The notes beneath the pieces are model-generated. The model had not been told where the DNA came from, did no database searches, and worked only from the letters and a program-made list of their open reading frames with translations. DNA of 5,467 bases, from positions 228 to 5,694 of the forward strand of contig DJFQ01000090.1 of assembly GCA_002432095.1 (NCBI GenBank), given 5' to 3'. This document shows positions 1 to 5,467 of the stretch, piece after piece. The translations under genes and the position numbers were made by a program. Numbering within the stretch: the stretch's first letter is position 1; the number at the start of each line of letters is the position of its first letter. This stretch comes from Marinagarivorans sp. UBA5868 (GTDB lineage Bacteria; Pseudomonadota; Gammaproteobacteria; Pseudomonadales; Cellvibrionaceae).

Positions 1-532
1 AAGCAGAGTTGGCGATAAGGCGGGTGGGGTCGATCAACCCTTGTTCCAGCAACGGAAGAAAGCCCAGTTGTACAGAGGTGGGATAACAGCCAGGGCAAGC
101 AATCAGTTGAGCATCGCGAATACGGTCGCGATTCACTTCGGGAAGGCCGTATACCGCCTGCTTAACGAGTTCGGGAGCCTGATGAGCTTGGCCGTACCAC
201 TTTTCCCAAAGGGCGGTATCGCGGATCCGAAAATCCGCTGACAGGTCCACGATTCTTGCGCCTGAATGGATTAGCTCGGGCACCATGGACTGGGCGACGC
301 CGTGGGGAGTGGCAAAGAAAATCAGATCGCATTCCAACAAGCGGTCGGAATTAGGAGCGGTAAACGCGAGGTCGCAATAGCCGCGCAAATTGGGAAATAG
401 ATCCGCCGCTTTTTTGCCGTCTTCACCACGAGAGGTAATGACATCGACTTGCGCGTCTGGATGCTTCGCCAATAGCCGCAGCAGTTCCGCCCCGGTATAA
501 CCCGTACCACCAACGATACCGACTCGAATCAC
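1..532 (-). CDS. argC: N-acetyl-gamma-glutamyl-phosphate reductase, N-terminal half (partial)
   Basis: ArgC reduces N-acetyl-glutamyl-5-phosphate to the semialdehyde with NADPH, the third step of arginine synthesis, in the cytoplasm. Translating the reverse strand from GTG at 532 gives 177 residues before the window edge, about half of the usual ~345. Visible are the N-terminal dinucleotide-binding motif [17 protein letters not shown] (residues 5-21), FFATPHGVA (72-80), the family segment DLSADFR (96-102), YGLPEVNR (128-135) and the active-site motif CPGCYPT (146-152) with the catalytic cysteine at 149. The GTG start is chosen because GGAGG lies 5 bases upstream and the glycine-rich loop begins at once; another in-frame GTG at 538 overlaps that ribosome site. 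The gene is divergent from the ClC gene. The C-terminal half is outside the window, so its integrity cannot be judged. Family assignment is very secure. Confidence 0.96.
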   Translation of the reverse strand, partial: MIRVGIVGGTGYTGAELLRLLAKHPDAQVDVITSRGEDGKKAADLFPNLRGYCDLAFTAPNSDRLLECDLIFFATPHGVAQSMVPELIHSGARIVDLSADFRIRDTALWEKWYGQAHQAPELVKQAVYGLPEVNRDRIRDAQLIACPGCYPTSVQLGFLPLLEQGLIDPTRLIANSA

Positions 533-537
533 CTTCA

Positions 538-542
538 CCTCC
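538..542 (-). promoter_or_regulatory. Ribosome binding site of argC
   Basis: On the minus strand GGAGG sits 5 bases before the GTG at 532-530. It decides between two in-frame GTG codons, because the upstream one (538-536) overlaps the site itself. Confidence 0.7.
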
Positions 543-559
543 AACCATAATCAGCAACC

Positions 560-584
560 TGCATCCGCGCGAGCCGCAGATGCA
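560..584. repeat. Inverted repeat (hairpin 1) in the argC/ClC divergent gap
   Basis: TGCATC (560-565) pairs with GATGCA (579-584). After one C/A mismatch, GCG (567-569) pairs with CGC (575-577), leaving a five-base loop CGAGC. This gives nine base pairs in a 25-base element. It lies 28 bases upstream of the argC start, so it would be in the argC leader if transcription starts farther out. No T-tract follows on either strand, so a classical intrinsic terminator is unlikely. Function unknown; it could be an operator, a leader structure or a REP-like unit. Confidence 0.6.
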
Positions 585-587
585 ATT

Positions 588-618
588 GGGGCGCCATTGC
601 TGTGTAGAATGGCGCCCC
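588..618. repeat. Perfect 11-bp inverted repeat (hairpin 2) in the argC/ClC divergent gap
   Basis: GGGGCGCCATT (588-598) and AATGGCGCCCC (608-618) are exact reverse complements around a nine-base loop (599-607). On the plus strand two U-G wobble pairs could extend the stem outward. It starts three bases after hairpin 1. Neither strand has a T-run next to the stem, which argues against an intrinsic terminator. It lies 63 bases before the preferred ClC start and 55 before argC, so it could affect either gene as a protein-binding palindrome or a transcript structure. The rest of the gap (533-559 and 619-681) shows no convincing sigma-70 promoter by eye. Confidence 0.75.
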
Positions 619-681
619 GGGTGGCGTATGGTATAGGCCTTTCTGCGAAAACTGAAGTTGGCTTGCGGGTACTCAACATTT

Positions 682-2487
682 ATGAAAGTCACAAAAGAGC
701 CTCTAAAAGTCACCAAAGAGCCATCGCGGCTCGACTATCGCCAGCGCTGGCAGCGCGCCTTTCACCAGTTTCGCTATTCCCTCTCTTATGTCGAGGCACT
801 ACCGCAATTGACGTTTCTCGGCCTGCTGGTGGGCGTCGCGGCGGGGCTGATCATCGCGCTGTTTCGCTGGTGTATCGAACTACCGCTCGGCTTGCTGTTG
901 CCCGCTGGGCCTGAAAGCTTCGAATTGCTGGAAATTGAGCAACGTTGGGGTTTGCTCACCGCAGGAGCGCTGGGCCTGTTATTGCTACTGTTGCTAGTGG
1001 GACGACAGCACCGCCAGGTGAGTGTCGGTCATGTGCTCGACCGGCTTTACAATTTCCAAGGTCACCTGCCTGCGACCAACTGGTACGTGCAGTTTGTCGG
1101 CGGCGTGATCAGTGTAATCAGTGGCCAGTCCGTGGGCCGAGAGGGGCCTGCGGTACATTTGGGCGCCGGCGTAGCCAGCCGTTGCGCACGCTGGCTCAAC
1201 CTTCCCAATAACAGCCGCTACACCTTGGTGGGGTGCGGCGTTGCCTCGGCCATTTCGGCTTCATTTAATACTCCACTGGCGGGAGTGATTTTCGCCATGG
1301 AAGTCATCTTGATGGAATATTCCCTGGTGGGTTTTGTGCCAGTGATTTTGGCGTCGTTCAGCGGTGCCGCCATTGCCCAGCTGATCTTTGGCGGCTCCCC
1401 ACTGATACAAATTGGCCAACACAGCCAAATGCAGACGCTTATGGAGCTGCCTCTGATGGTGTTTTTGGGGATTGCCATTGCCTGTGCTGGTGCCGCGTTT
1501 ATCGCCATCCATGTCCGAGCGCTGAAACTGGCTCATTGGCCGATTGCGATCCGCCTGTTAATCGCCACCTTACTAACCGCCGCACTCGCCTGGCCTGCAC
1601 CGGAAATTATGGGGTTGGGTTACGACACCATGAACCTGGCGATCACCGGTGACCTGGCTGCCCAGACATTGCTTCTTGTGGGCATCGCAAAATTGGTGGC
1701 GAGCGCCGCCGTAATTGGCTTGGGTGTGCCCGGTGGCATTATTGGGCCGACGCTTGTTATCGGCGCTTGTCTGGGTGGCGCCCTGGGTATCGTTGCCGAG
1801 GCTGTCTACCCTACGGCAACCGCAACGCCAGGCTTCTATGTGATTATCGGCATGGCCGGCATGATGGCTGCGGCGCTCAATGCACCAATGGCGGCGCTGG
1901 TGGCAGCTCTGGAACTCACTTACAACCCTCATATGATTTTTCCATCCATGCTGGTGATCGTTATCGCCTGCCTCATCACTCGTAATGTATTTCGTTATCA
2001 AGGCGTATTTATCGAACAACTGCGGGTAACCGGGCGAGATTTGGATTTCCGCCCAGCTCTGCAGGTTCTGAAAAAAACCGGTATCGCCAACGTGCTCAAC
2101 ACCAATCAACTACACACCCGTCGGGAGGTGGATTACGACCAGGCGAAAAAACTGTTGGCGAGCGCGCCAGATTGGCTCGTGCTGGAGGCCGGCGACGATC
2201 AAACCCGCGACAAAATCGCCCTCCGCGCAGCGGACCTTGCGACTTATCTGCAAGATGCACCGGTGGAAGTACTGAGCCTGGAACAGGCAATAGATCTGCT
2301 GGCTATTCCCGCGCGCCGTCTGCTACTCTCCCCGATCCATGAGACAGCCAGCTTGTGGGATGCTTTGGAAGCGATTCGTTCATCTCAAGCAGAGGCGCTC
2401 TATGTAGCACACCTCAATAACCCGTTAATGACTTCGGTGCGAGGCATTGTCACGGAAGACGCCATTAAAAACTTTTACCGGATTTAA
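682..2487 (+). CDS. ClC-family chloride channel/transporter with C-terminal CBS domains
   Basis: A 601-residue inner-membrane protein that should move chloride (or another anion) either as a channel or in exchange for protons. The membrane part spans about residues 40-445. Diagnostic motifs are GREGP (152-156) with the gating glutamate at 154, FNTPLAGVIFAMEV (195-208), GVPGGIIGPTL (348-358) matching the GxFxP region, and NAPMAALVAALELT (400-413). The cytoplasmic tail (about 460-601) resembles two CBS domains, the second clearest (ETASLWDALEAI, then GIVTEDAI), suggesting nucleotide or stress control. Oddities: GSGIP appears as VSVGH (113-117), the inner proton glutamate aligns with Val208, and the central tyrosine probably aligns with Phe443. 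ATG at 682 is preferred; an in-frame TTG at 658 would add eight residues, and neither has a strong ribosome site. It is first in the plus-strand gene run, 35 bases before hemJ. Family certain; transport mode uncertain. Confidence 0.93.
   Translation: MKVTKEPLKVTKEPSRLDYRQRWQRAFHQFRYSLSYVEALPQLTFLGLLVGVAAGLIIALFRWCIELPLGLLLPAGPESFELLEIEQRWGLLTAGALGLLLLLLLVGRQHRQVSVGHVLDRLYNFQGHLPATNWYVQFVGGVISVISGQSVGREGPAVHLGAGVASRCARWLNLPNNSRYTLVGCGVASAISASFNTPLAGVIFAMEVILMEYSLVGFVPVILASFSGAAIAQLIFGGSPLIQIGQHSQMQTLMELPLMVFLGIAIACAGAAFIAIHVRALKLAHWPIAIRLLIATLLTAALAWPAPEIMGLGYDTMNLAITGDLAAQTLLLVGIAKLVASAAVIGLGVPGGIIGPTLVIGACLGGALGIVAEAVYPTATATPGFYVIIGMAGMMAAALNAPMAALVAALELTYNPHMIFPSMLVIVIACLITRNVFRYQGVFIEQLRVTGRDLDFRPALQVLKKTGIANVLNTNQLHTRREVDYDQAKKLLASAPDWLVLEAGDDQTRDKIALRAADLATYLQDAPVEVLSLEQAIDLLAIPARRLLLSPIHETASLWDALEAIRSSQAEALYVAHLNNPLMTSVRGIVTEDAIKNFYRI
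685..723 (+). repeat. Short in-frame tandem duplication at the ClC N-terminus
   Basis: AAAGTCACAAAAGAGCC (685-701) recurs as AAAGTCACCAAAGAGCC (706-722), a 21-base offset with one substitution in 17. It encodes KVTKEP twice (residues 2-7 and 9-14), immediately after the proposed start methionine and before the first membrane segment. It looks like a recent slippage or duplication event in a tolerant cytoplasmic tail. Confidence 0.8.
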
Positions 2488-2510
2488 CCGTCTTTTATTG
2501 ATTCCCGAAC

Positions 2511-2516
2511 AAGGTG
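2511..2516 (+). promoter_or_regulatory. Ribosome binding site of hemJ
   Basis: AAGGTG sits 6 bases before the ATG at 2523. It contains the upstream in-frame GTG (2514), so that codon is better read as part of the ribosome site than as the start. Confidence 0.55.
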
Positions 2517-2522
2517 CTGACA

Positions 2523-2954
2523 ATGCTGCCATTGGTCGTCAAATCACTGCATATCATTTCCGTCGTCAGCTGGTTTGCCATGCTGTTCTATCTGCCACGC
2601 CTATTCGTCTATCACGCCATGACTGAAGACTCGGCCGGGCGGGAGCGATTCAAAGTTATGGAACGCAAGCTGTATCGCGCCATAGGTACTCCCGCGATGA
2701 TAGCGACGCTTATCTTTGGCGCCTGGATGGCGTACATTTTTTGGGACTACTACAGCTCCAGCACCTGGTTTTGGATCAAAGCCGGATTGGTGGTCTGCCT
2801 GATTGGCTATCACCATATGTGCGGAGCCTATGTCCGCAAATTTGCTCAGGAAAAACCGGTTCCCAGCCATAAGTTCTTTCGTGTGTTCAATGAAATCCCT
2901 GTACTGATCCTGATTGCCATTGTGTTTCTGGTGGTAACCAAGCTGCCTGCCTGA
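2523..2954 (+). CDS. hemJ: Protoporphyrinogen IX oxidase HemJ
   Basis: HemJ is the small membrane enzyme that oxidises protoporphyrinogen IX to protoporphyrin IX in many proteobacteria lacking HemG or HemY. The product has 143 residues, the normal family size. Hallmarks are the first segment SLHIISVVSWFAMLFYLPRL (8-27) with the conserved histidine at 10, the FVYH that follows, LYRAIGTPAMI (50-60), WIKAGLV (84-90) with the conserved lysine at 86, GYHHMCGAYVRKF (95-107), and RVFNEIPVLILIAIVFLVV (120-138). About four membrane segments are visible (roughly 5-25, 57-75, 83-101 and 123-141). ATG 2523 is chosen over GTG 2514 because AAGGTG lies 6 bases upstream. It is 35 bases after the ClC gene and 61 before the thiD-like gene. 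Sharing a gene run with hemL, another heme gene, supports the call. Confidence 0.95.
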   Translation: MLPLVVKSLHIISVVSWFAMLFYLPRLFVYHAMTEDSAGRERFKVMERKLYRAIGTPAMIATLIFGAWMAYIFWDYYSSSTWFWIKAGLVVCLIGYHHMCGAYVRKFAQEKPVPSHKFFRVFNEIPVLILIAIVFLVVTKLPA

Positions 2955-3000
2955 CAAAGAAACTTGCCTGCCAAAAGAAACCTGCTTGATAGAGAAAGAA
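2948..3000 (+). repeat. Three imperfect 17-18 base direct repeats after hemJ
   Basis: TGCCTGACAAAGAAACT (2948-2964), TGCCTGCCAAAAGAAACC (2965-2982) and TGCTTGATAGAGAAAGAA (2983-3000) follow each other without spacers. Units 1 and 2 are nearly the same apart from one inserted base and two substitutions; unit 3 is more diverged. The first unit contains the hemJ stop codon, and the array fills most of the hemJ-thiD gap. It may have arisen by duplication of the hemJ 3' end. No role is evident. Confidence 0.6.
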
Positions 3001-3001
3001 T

Positions 3002-3006
3002 GAGGA
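3002..3006 (+). promoter_or_regulatory. Ribosome binding site of the thiD-like gene
   Basis: GAGGA, nine bases before the ATG at 3016. It supports that start and independent translation initiation after the 61-base gap. Confidence 0.55.
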
Positions 3007-3015
3007 ACGTGTGAC

Positions 3016-3858
3016 ATGCAGAATTCCAACCCTCCCGTTGTCCTGTGTTTTTCCGCGTTGGATCCTTCTGGCGGGGGCGGCCTGCAGGCGGACATCGAAT
3101 CCGTGGCGAGCATGGGGTGTCACTGTGCACCAGTGGCCACAGCGCTGTGCGCCACGGCAACCGCGGACAATAACGAAGCTCTCGCAGTGGATACCACCTT
3201 GGTGATTGAACAAGCGCGTTCGATTCTGGAGGACATGCCGGTCAAGGCGGTAAAGGTCGGGTTCGCCGGTTCCGTCGCCAATGTTGAGGCCATTCATTCG
3301 ATTCTGCAGGACTATCCCCATTTGCCTTTAATCATTCACCCAGCGTTTTGCCTTTGGGATAGGGACAGCATCGAGCAAGCGGATCTGCCCTCGGCGTTCG
3401 CAGCGCTCTTGTTGCCGCTTAGTGAAGTGGCCGTTATCTCCCTCAGCGAAGCCCACATTCTGGCGAAAGAGAGCGACACCATCGATGCGACCGCTCAGGC
3501 CATTACCAGCAAGGGCTGTCGAAACCTGCTACTGAGCCAGTCACTGGCGAAAGAAAATAAGGCCACTACCGGTTTGTATGACAGCAGCGGTTTGATCAAG
3601 CACTACGAGTGGGAACAAACACCCCCAACTTGTCATGGGGCAATCAGTACGCTTGCAGCGGCAATTGCCGCATTGCGCGGCCACGATTGCCCGGTGCAGG
3701 CGGCGGTGGAACAGGCGCAAAACTACACTTGGCAGGCATTGGCGGCCGCGCGCCAATTGGGTTTTGGTCGACCCATTCCTCACCGACTGTTTTGGGCCGA
3801 TAAAAATTTGGAGTCCACATGCTCCGCCGCCGACTTACCCGGAAATGCCACCCATTGA
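3016..3858 (+). CDS. thiD: ThiD-like protein (HMP/HMP-P kinase family) with degenerate active site
   Basis: ThiD phosphorylates hydroxymethylpyrimidine and its monophosphate to the diphosphate that ThiE uses. The 280-residue product has the family N-terminus VVLCFSALDPSGGGGLQADI (8-27), and KAVKVGFAGS (77-86) matches the KxGM region, so membership of the ribokinase-like fold is clear. Beyond that, signature residues are replaced: the pyrimidine-contact glutamine (Gln44 in E. coli) aligns with Thr47; DPVM is HPAF (108-111); TPN is VIS (140-142); KGGH is lost near SQSLAKEN (174-181); and HGTGCTL is HGAISTL (207-213), so the catalytic Cys becomes Ser211 and an anion-hole glycine becomes Ile210. 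The frame is open and GC and codon use look like the neighbours, so this is not an obvious wreck. It is rich in cysteine (nine). A good ribosome site precedes it, and its last 40 bases overlap thiE, implying linked expression. Kinase activity is doubtful; a structural, regulatory or new-substrate role is possible. Confidence 0.85.
   Translation: MQNSNPPVVLCFSALDPSGGGGLQADIESVASMGCHCAPVATALCATATADNNEALAVDTTLVIEQARSILEDMPVKAVKVGFAGSVANVEAIHSILQDYPHLPLIIHPAFCLWDRDSIEQADLPSAFAALLLPLSEVAVISLSEAHILAKESDTIDATAQAITSKGCRNLLLSQSLAKENKATTGLYDSSGLIKHYEWEQTPPTCHGAISTLAAAIAALRGHDCPVQAAVEQAQNYTWQALAAARQLGFGRPIPHRLFWADKNLESTCSAADLPGNATH
3810..3813 (+). promoter_or_regulatory. Ribosome binding site of thiE, inside the thiD-like gene
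   Basis: GGAG lies five bases before the ATG at 3819. It favours this start, with a 40-base overlap, over the TTG at 3855, which overlaps the thiD stop but has only a weak GGAAA upstream. Confidence 0.5.
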
Positions 3859-4526
3859 TCAGCCTTGGTCCTCTTTACGCAATTACTGACCCGCAACTAT
3901 TGCCGGGAGAGCGGCTCTTTGATGCCGTCTCGCAGGCACTTGCTGCGGGGATCAAGACAATTCAGTTGCGCGACAAAAGCACTGGGGATGCGTTTTTGGC
4001 ATTACAGGCGCTACGACTCGTGGCGCTGTGCGAAGAGTACGGCGCGCGCTGCATTATCAATGATCGGGTGGACATCGCCTTCAGCTGTGGTGCCCACGGG
4101 GTCCATCTTGGTCAGGGAGACGGCTCTGTAGCGGATGCTCGCCGCTCGTTGGGCGACGCAGCCATCATTGGCGTCACTTGCCATACCGATCTCGAACTGG
4201 CACGACGGGCCCGGGATGAAGGCGCAAGCTACGTGGCATTCGGACGATTTTTTCCCTCGAACACCAAGCCCATGGCCGACGCTGCGGATATAGACATATT
4301 GCGCCAGGCCAGTGTCGAAATTGCGCTCCCCATCGTCGCCATTGGCGGCATTAGGCCGGATAATATGGCGCCACTGCTGCAGTCGGGCGCGCAGACCTTG
4401 GCGGTCTGCCACAGCTTGTTCGGCAGCCCAGACGTATCAACAGCCACCGCATCCCTGCTGGCGGCGTATCAACAATCACGAGGCATAATCTCTGCCTCAC
4501 ATGACTCACGGACACCATCCAACTGA
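3819..4526 (+). CDS. thiE: Thiamine-phosphate synthase ThiE
   Basis: ThiE couples hydroxymethylpyrimidine diphosphate with thiazole phosphate to make thiamine monophosphate in the cytoplasm. The 235-residue TIM-barrel protein carries the whole signature: LYAITD (19-24), QLRDKS (49-54) with the diphosphate-binding Arg and Lys, IINDR (79-83), GVHLGQGD (94-101), IGVTCH (117-122), [13 protein letters not shown] (138-150) and VAIGGI (173-178). It is a little longer than usual: with ATG 3819 about 18 residues precede LYAITD, where related proteins have around five. A TTG at 3855, overlapping the thiD TGA, would give [12 protein letters not shown] and a family-like N-terminus, but the ATG has the better ribosome site. 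A short polar tail follows residue 218. hemL begins two bases after the stop. All catalytic residues look intact, unlike the preceding gene. Confidence 0.95.
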   Translation: MLRRRLTRKCHPLISLGPLYAITDPQLLPGERLFDAVSQALAAGIKTIQLRDKSTGDAFLALQALRLVALCEEYGARCIINDRVDIAFSCGAHGVHLGQGDGSVADARRSLGDAAIIGVTCHTDLELARRARDEGASYVAFGRFFPSNTKPMADAADIDILRQASVEIALPIVAIGGIRPDNMAPLLQSGAQTLAVCHSLFGSPDVSTATASLLAAYQQSRGIISASHDSRTPSN

Positions 4527-4528
4527 CT

Positions 4529-5467
4529 ATGAATAAACTCTTTGCAGAAGCCCAGGCGGTAATCCCCGGCGGCGTCAATTCTCCCGTGCGGGCCTTCAAA
4601 GCAGTGGGCGGCGAACCCATTTTTATCGAACGCGCCAAAGGCGCTTATCTATACGACAGCGATGGCAAACGGTATGTGGATTACGTGCTGTCGTGGGGAC
4701 CGATGATCCTTGGGCATGCAGATGATGACGTACTTGAGGCAGTCATCGCCAAAGCGCGGTCCGGGCTGAGTTTTGGCGCCCCCACGGAAATCGAAACCGA
4801 GCTGGCGCGGGAAATTATCAAGGTTATTCCAAGCATCGAACTGGTTCGATTTGTCAGCTCTGGAACAGAAGCCACTATGAGCGCCATTCGCCTGGCGCGG
4901 GGTTTCACCGGGCGCGACAAGATCGTCAAATTCGAGGGTTGTTACCACGGTCATTCCGACTCCCTGCTGGTGAAAGCAGGCTCCGGCGCGCTGACCCTCG
5001 GTGTGCCTAGCTCCCCAGGCGTACCGGCGAGTCTGGCTGAACACACCCTTACACTCAACTACAACGATGCCGATCAGGTACGGGAGACATTTCGCAACAT
5101 CGGCGACCAGATCGCCTGCATCATCGTCGAGCCGGTGGCGGGCAACATGAATTGCATCCCGCCCCTGCCGGGTTTTCTTGAAACCTTACGGGAAGTCTGC
5201 GACCAGAGCGGTGCATTATTGATCTTCGACGAAGTGATGACCGGTTTCCGTCTGGGACTGACGGGCGCGCAAGGGTATTACGGCATCAAACCGGACCTCA
5301 CCACCTTGGGCAAAGTCATTGGTGGCGGTATGCCGGTGGGTGCTTTCGGGGGGCGCAAAGATGTGATGAGTCATATCGCGCCGCTAGGGCCGGTCTATCA
5401 AGCGGGTACGCTTTCGGGCAATCCGGTGGCCATGGCGGCCGGCCTGACGACGCTGAAAAAAATTCAA
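4529..5467 (+). CDS. hemL: Glutamate-1-semialdehyde 2,1-aminomutase HemL (C-terminus cut by window)
   Basis: HemL is the PLP enzyme that isomerises glutamate-1-semialdehyde to 5-aminolevulinate, the committed step of heme synthesis by the C5 route. 313 of about 427 residues are present and the frame is open to the edge. Motifs: [13 protein letters not shown] (11-23), [15 protein letters not shown] (110-124), [10 protein letters not shown] (135-144), [10 protein letters not shown] (149-158), [12 protein letters not shown] (198-209), FDEVMTGFR (233-241) with the PLP-binding aspartate, and [16 protein letters not shown] (260-275) with the Schiff-base lysine at 262; [10 protein letters not shown] (290-299) follows. 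No clear ribosome site precedes ATG 4529, but it starts two bases after the thiE stop, so translational coupling is likely. HemL and HemJ together put two heme steps in the same gene run. Confidence 0.97.
   Translation, partial: MNKLFAEAQAVIPGGVNSPVRAFKAVGGEPIFIERAKGAYLYDSDGKRYVDYVLSWGPMILGHADDDVLEAVIAKARSGLSFGAPTEIETELAREIIKVIPSIELVRFVSSGTEATMSAIRLARGFTGRDKIVKFEGCYHGHSDSLLVKAGSGALTLGVPSSPGVPASLAEHTLTLNYNDADQVRETFRNIGDQIACIIVEPVAGNMNCIPPLPGFLETLREVCDQSGALLIFDEVMTGFRLGLTGAQGYYGIKPDLTTLGKVIGGGMPVGAFGGRKDVMSHIAPLGPVYQAGTLSGNPVAMAAGLTTLKKIQ

Noticed and set aside
619..681. Sigma-70 promoter for the ClC gene (TATGGT or TATAGG as -10)
   Set aside because: No -35 element at an acceptable spacing could be found by eye; not reported as a feature.
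597..914. 105-codon plus-strand open frame overlapping the ClC start
   Set aside because: It runs out of frame over the conserved ClC coding region, begins inside hairpin 2 and has low-complexity Ala/Arg-rich sequence.
1573..2109. 178-codon open frame on the minus strand inside the ClC gene
   Set aside because: It is antisense to conserved ClC motifs, its product is histidine-rich and low in recognisable structure, and it has no family resemblance; a shadow of a GC-rich coding frame.
2479..2500. Terminator-like CGG/CCG stem followed by a T-rich stretch at the end of the ClC gene
   Set aside because: The stem is only three base pairs, overlaps the stop codon, and the T-run is interrupted; too weak to separate ClC from hemJ.
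2955..3015. Possible TPP riboswitch before the thiD-like gene
   Set aside because: The gap is only 61 bases, is filled mostly by short direct repeats and lacks the conserved THI-box segments; I also saw none in the argC/ClC gap.
2601..3113. 170-codon minus-strand open frame across hemJ and the thiD start
   Set aside because: It lies opposite two secure genes, matches no family I know, and overlaps other equally long minus-strand frames at the same place.

Overview
The window looks like a chromosomal core-metabolism region of a gammaproteobacterium. The proteins most resemble, from memory of the families, those of the Pseudomonas/Cellvibrio-type lineages: HemJ, ThiE and HemL are close to textbook, and the thiD-thiE-hemL order is familiar from pseudomonads. 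Base composition is moderately GC-rich and even across the genes. I see no insertion sequence, phage gene, tRNA, rRNA or CRISPR array.

Layout. The left end (1-532, minus strand) is the N-terminal half of argC (arginine biosynthesis), running off the window. A divergent gap of about 150 bases (533-681) carries two adjacent hairpin-forming inverted repeats. From 682 to the right end every gene is on the plus strand with small gaps or overlaps: a CBS-tailed ClC chloride channel/transporter (682-2487), hemJ (2523-2954), a thiD-like gene (3016-3858), thiE (3819-4526) and hemL (4529 to the right edge, truncated). No convincing terminator separates them, so one operon is the simplest reading.

How the genes work together. 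HemL makes 5-aminolevulinate at the start of the C5 heme route, and HemJ oxidises protoporphyrinogen IX near its end, so two heme steps share the unit. ThiE joins the pyrimidine and thiazole halves of thiamine. The gene before it should supply the pyrimidine diphosphate, but although it is recognisably a ThiD by its N-terminal third and overall frame, its catalytic cysteine/anion-hole motif and most other active-site motifs are replaced. This intact but catalytically degenerate ThiD is the most notable observation. The ClC protein also departs from the classic chloride/proton exchanger signature at several key residues while keeping the gating glutamate.

There is no obvious exotic system here. 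The points worth following are the degenerate ThiD, the twin hairpins between argC and the ClC gene, the altered ClC residues, and short local repeats at the ClC N-terminus and in the hemJ-thiD gap.
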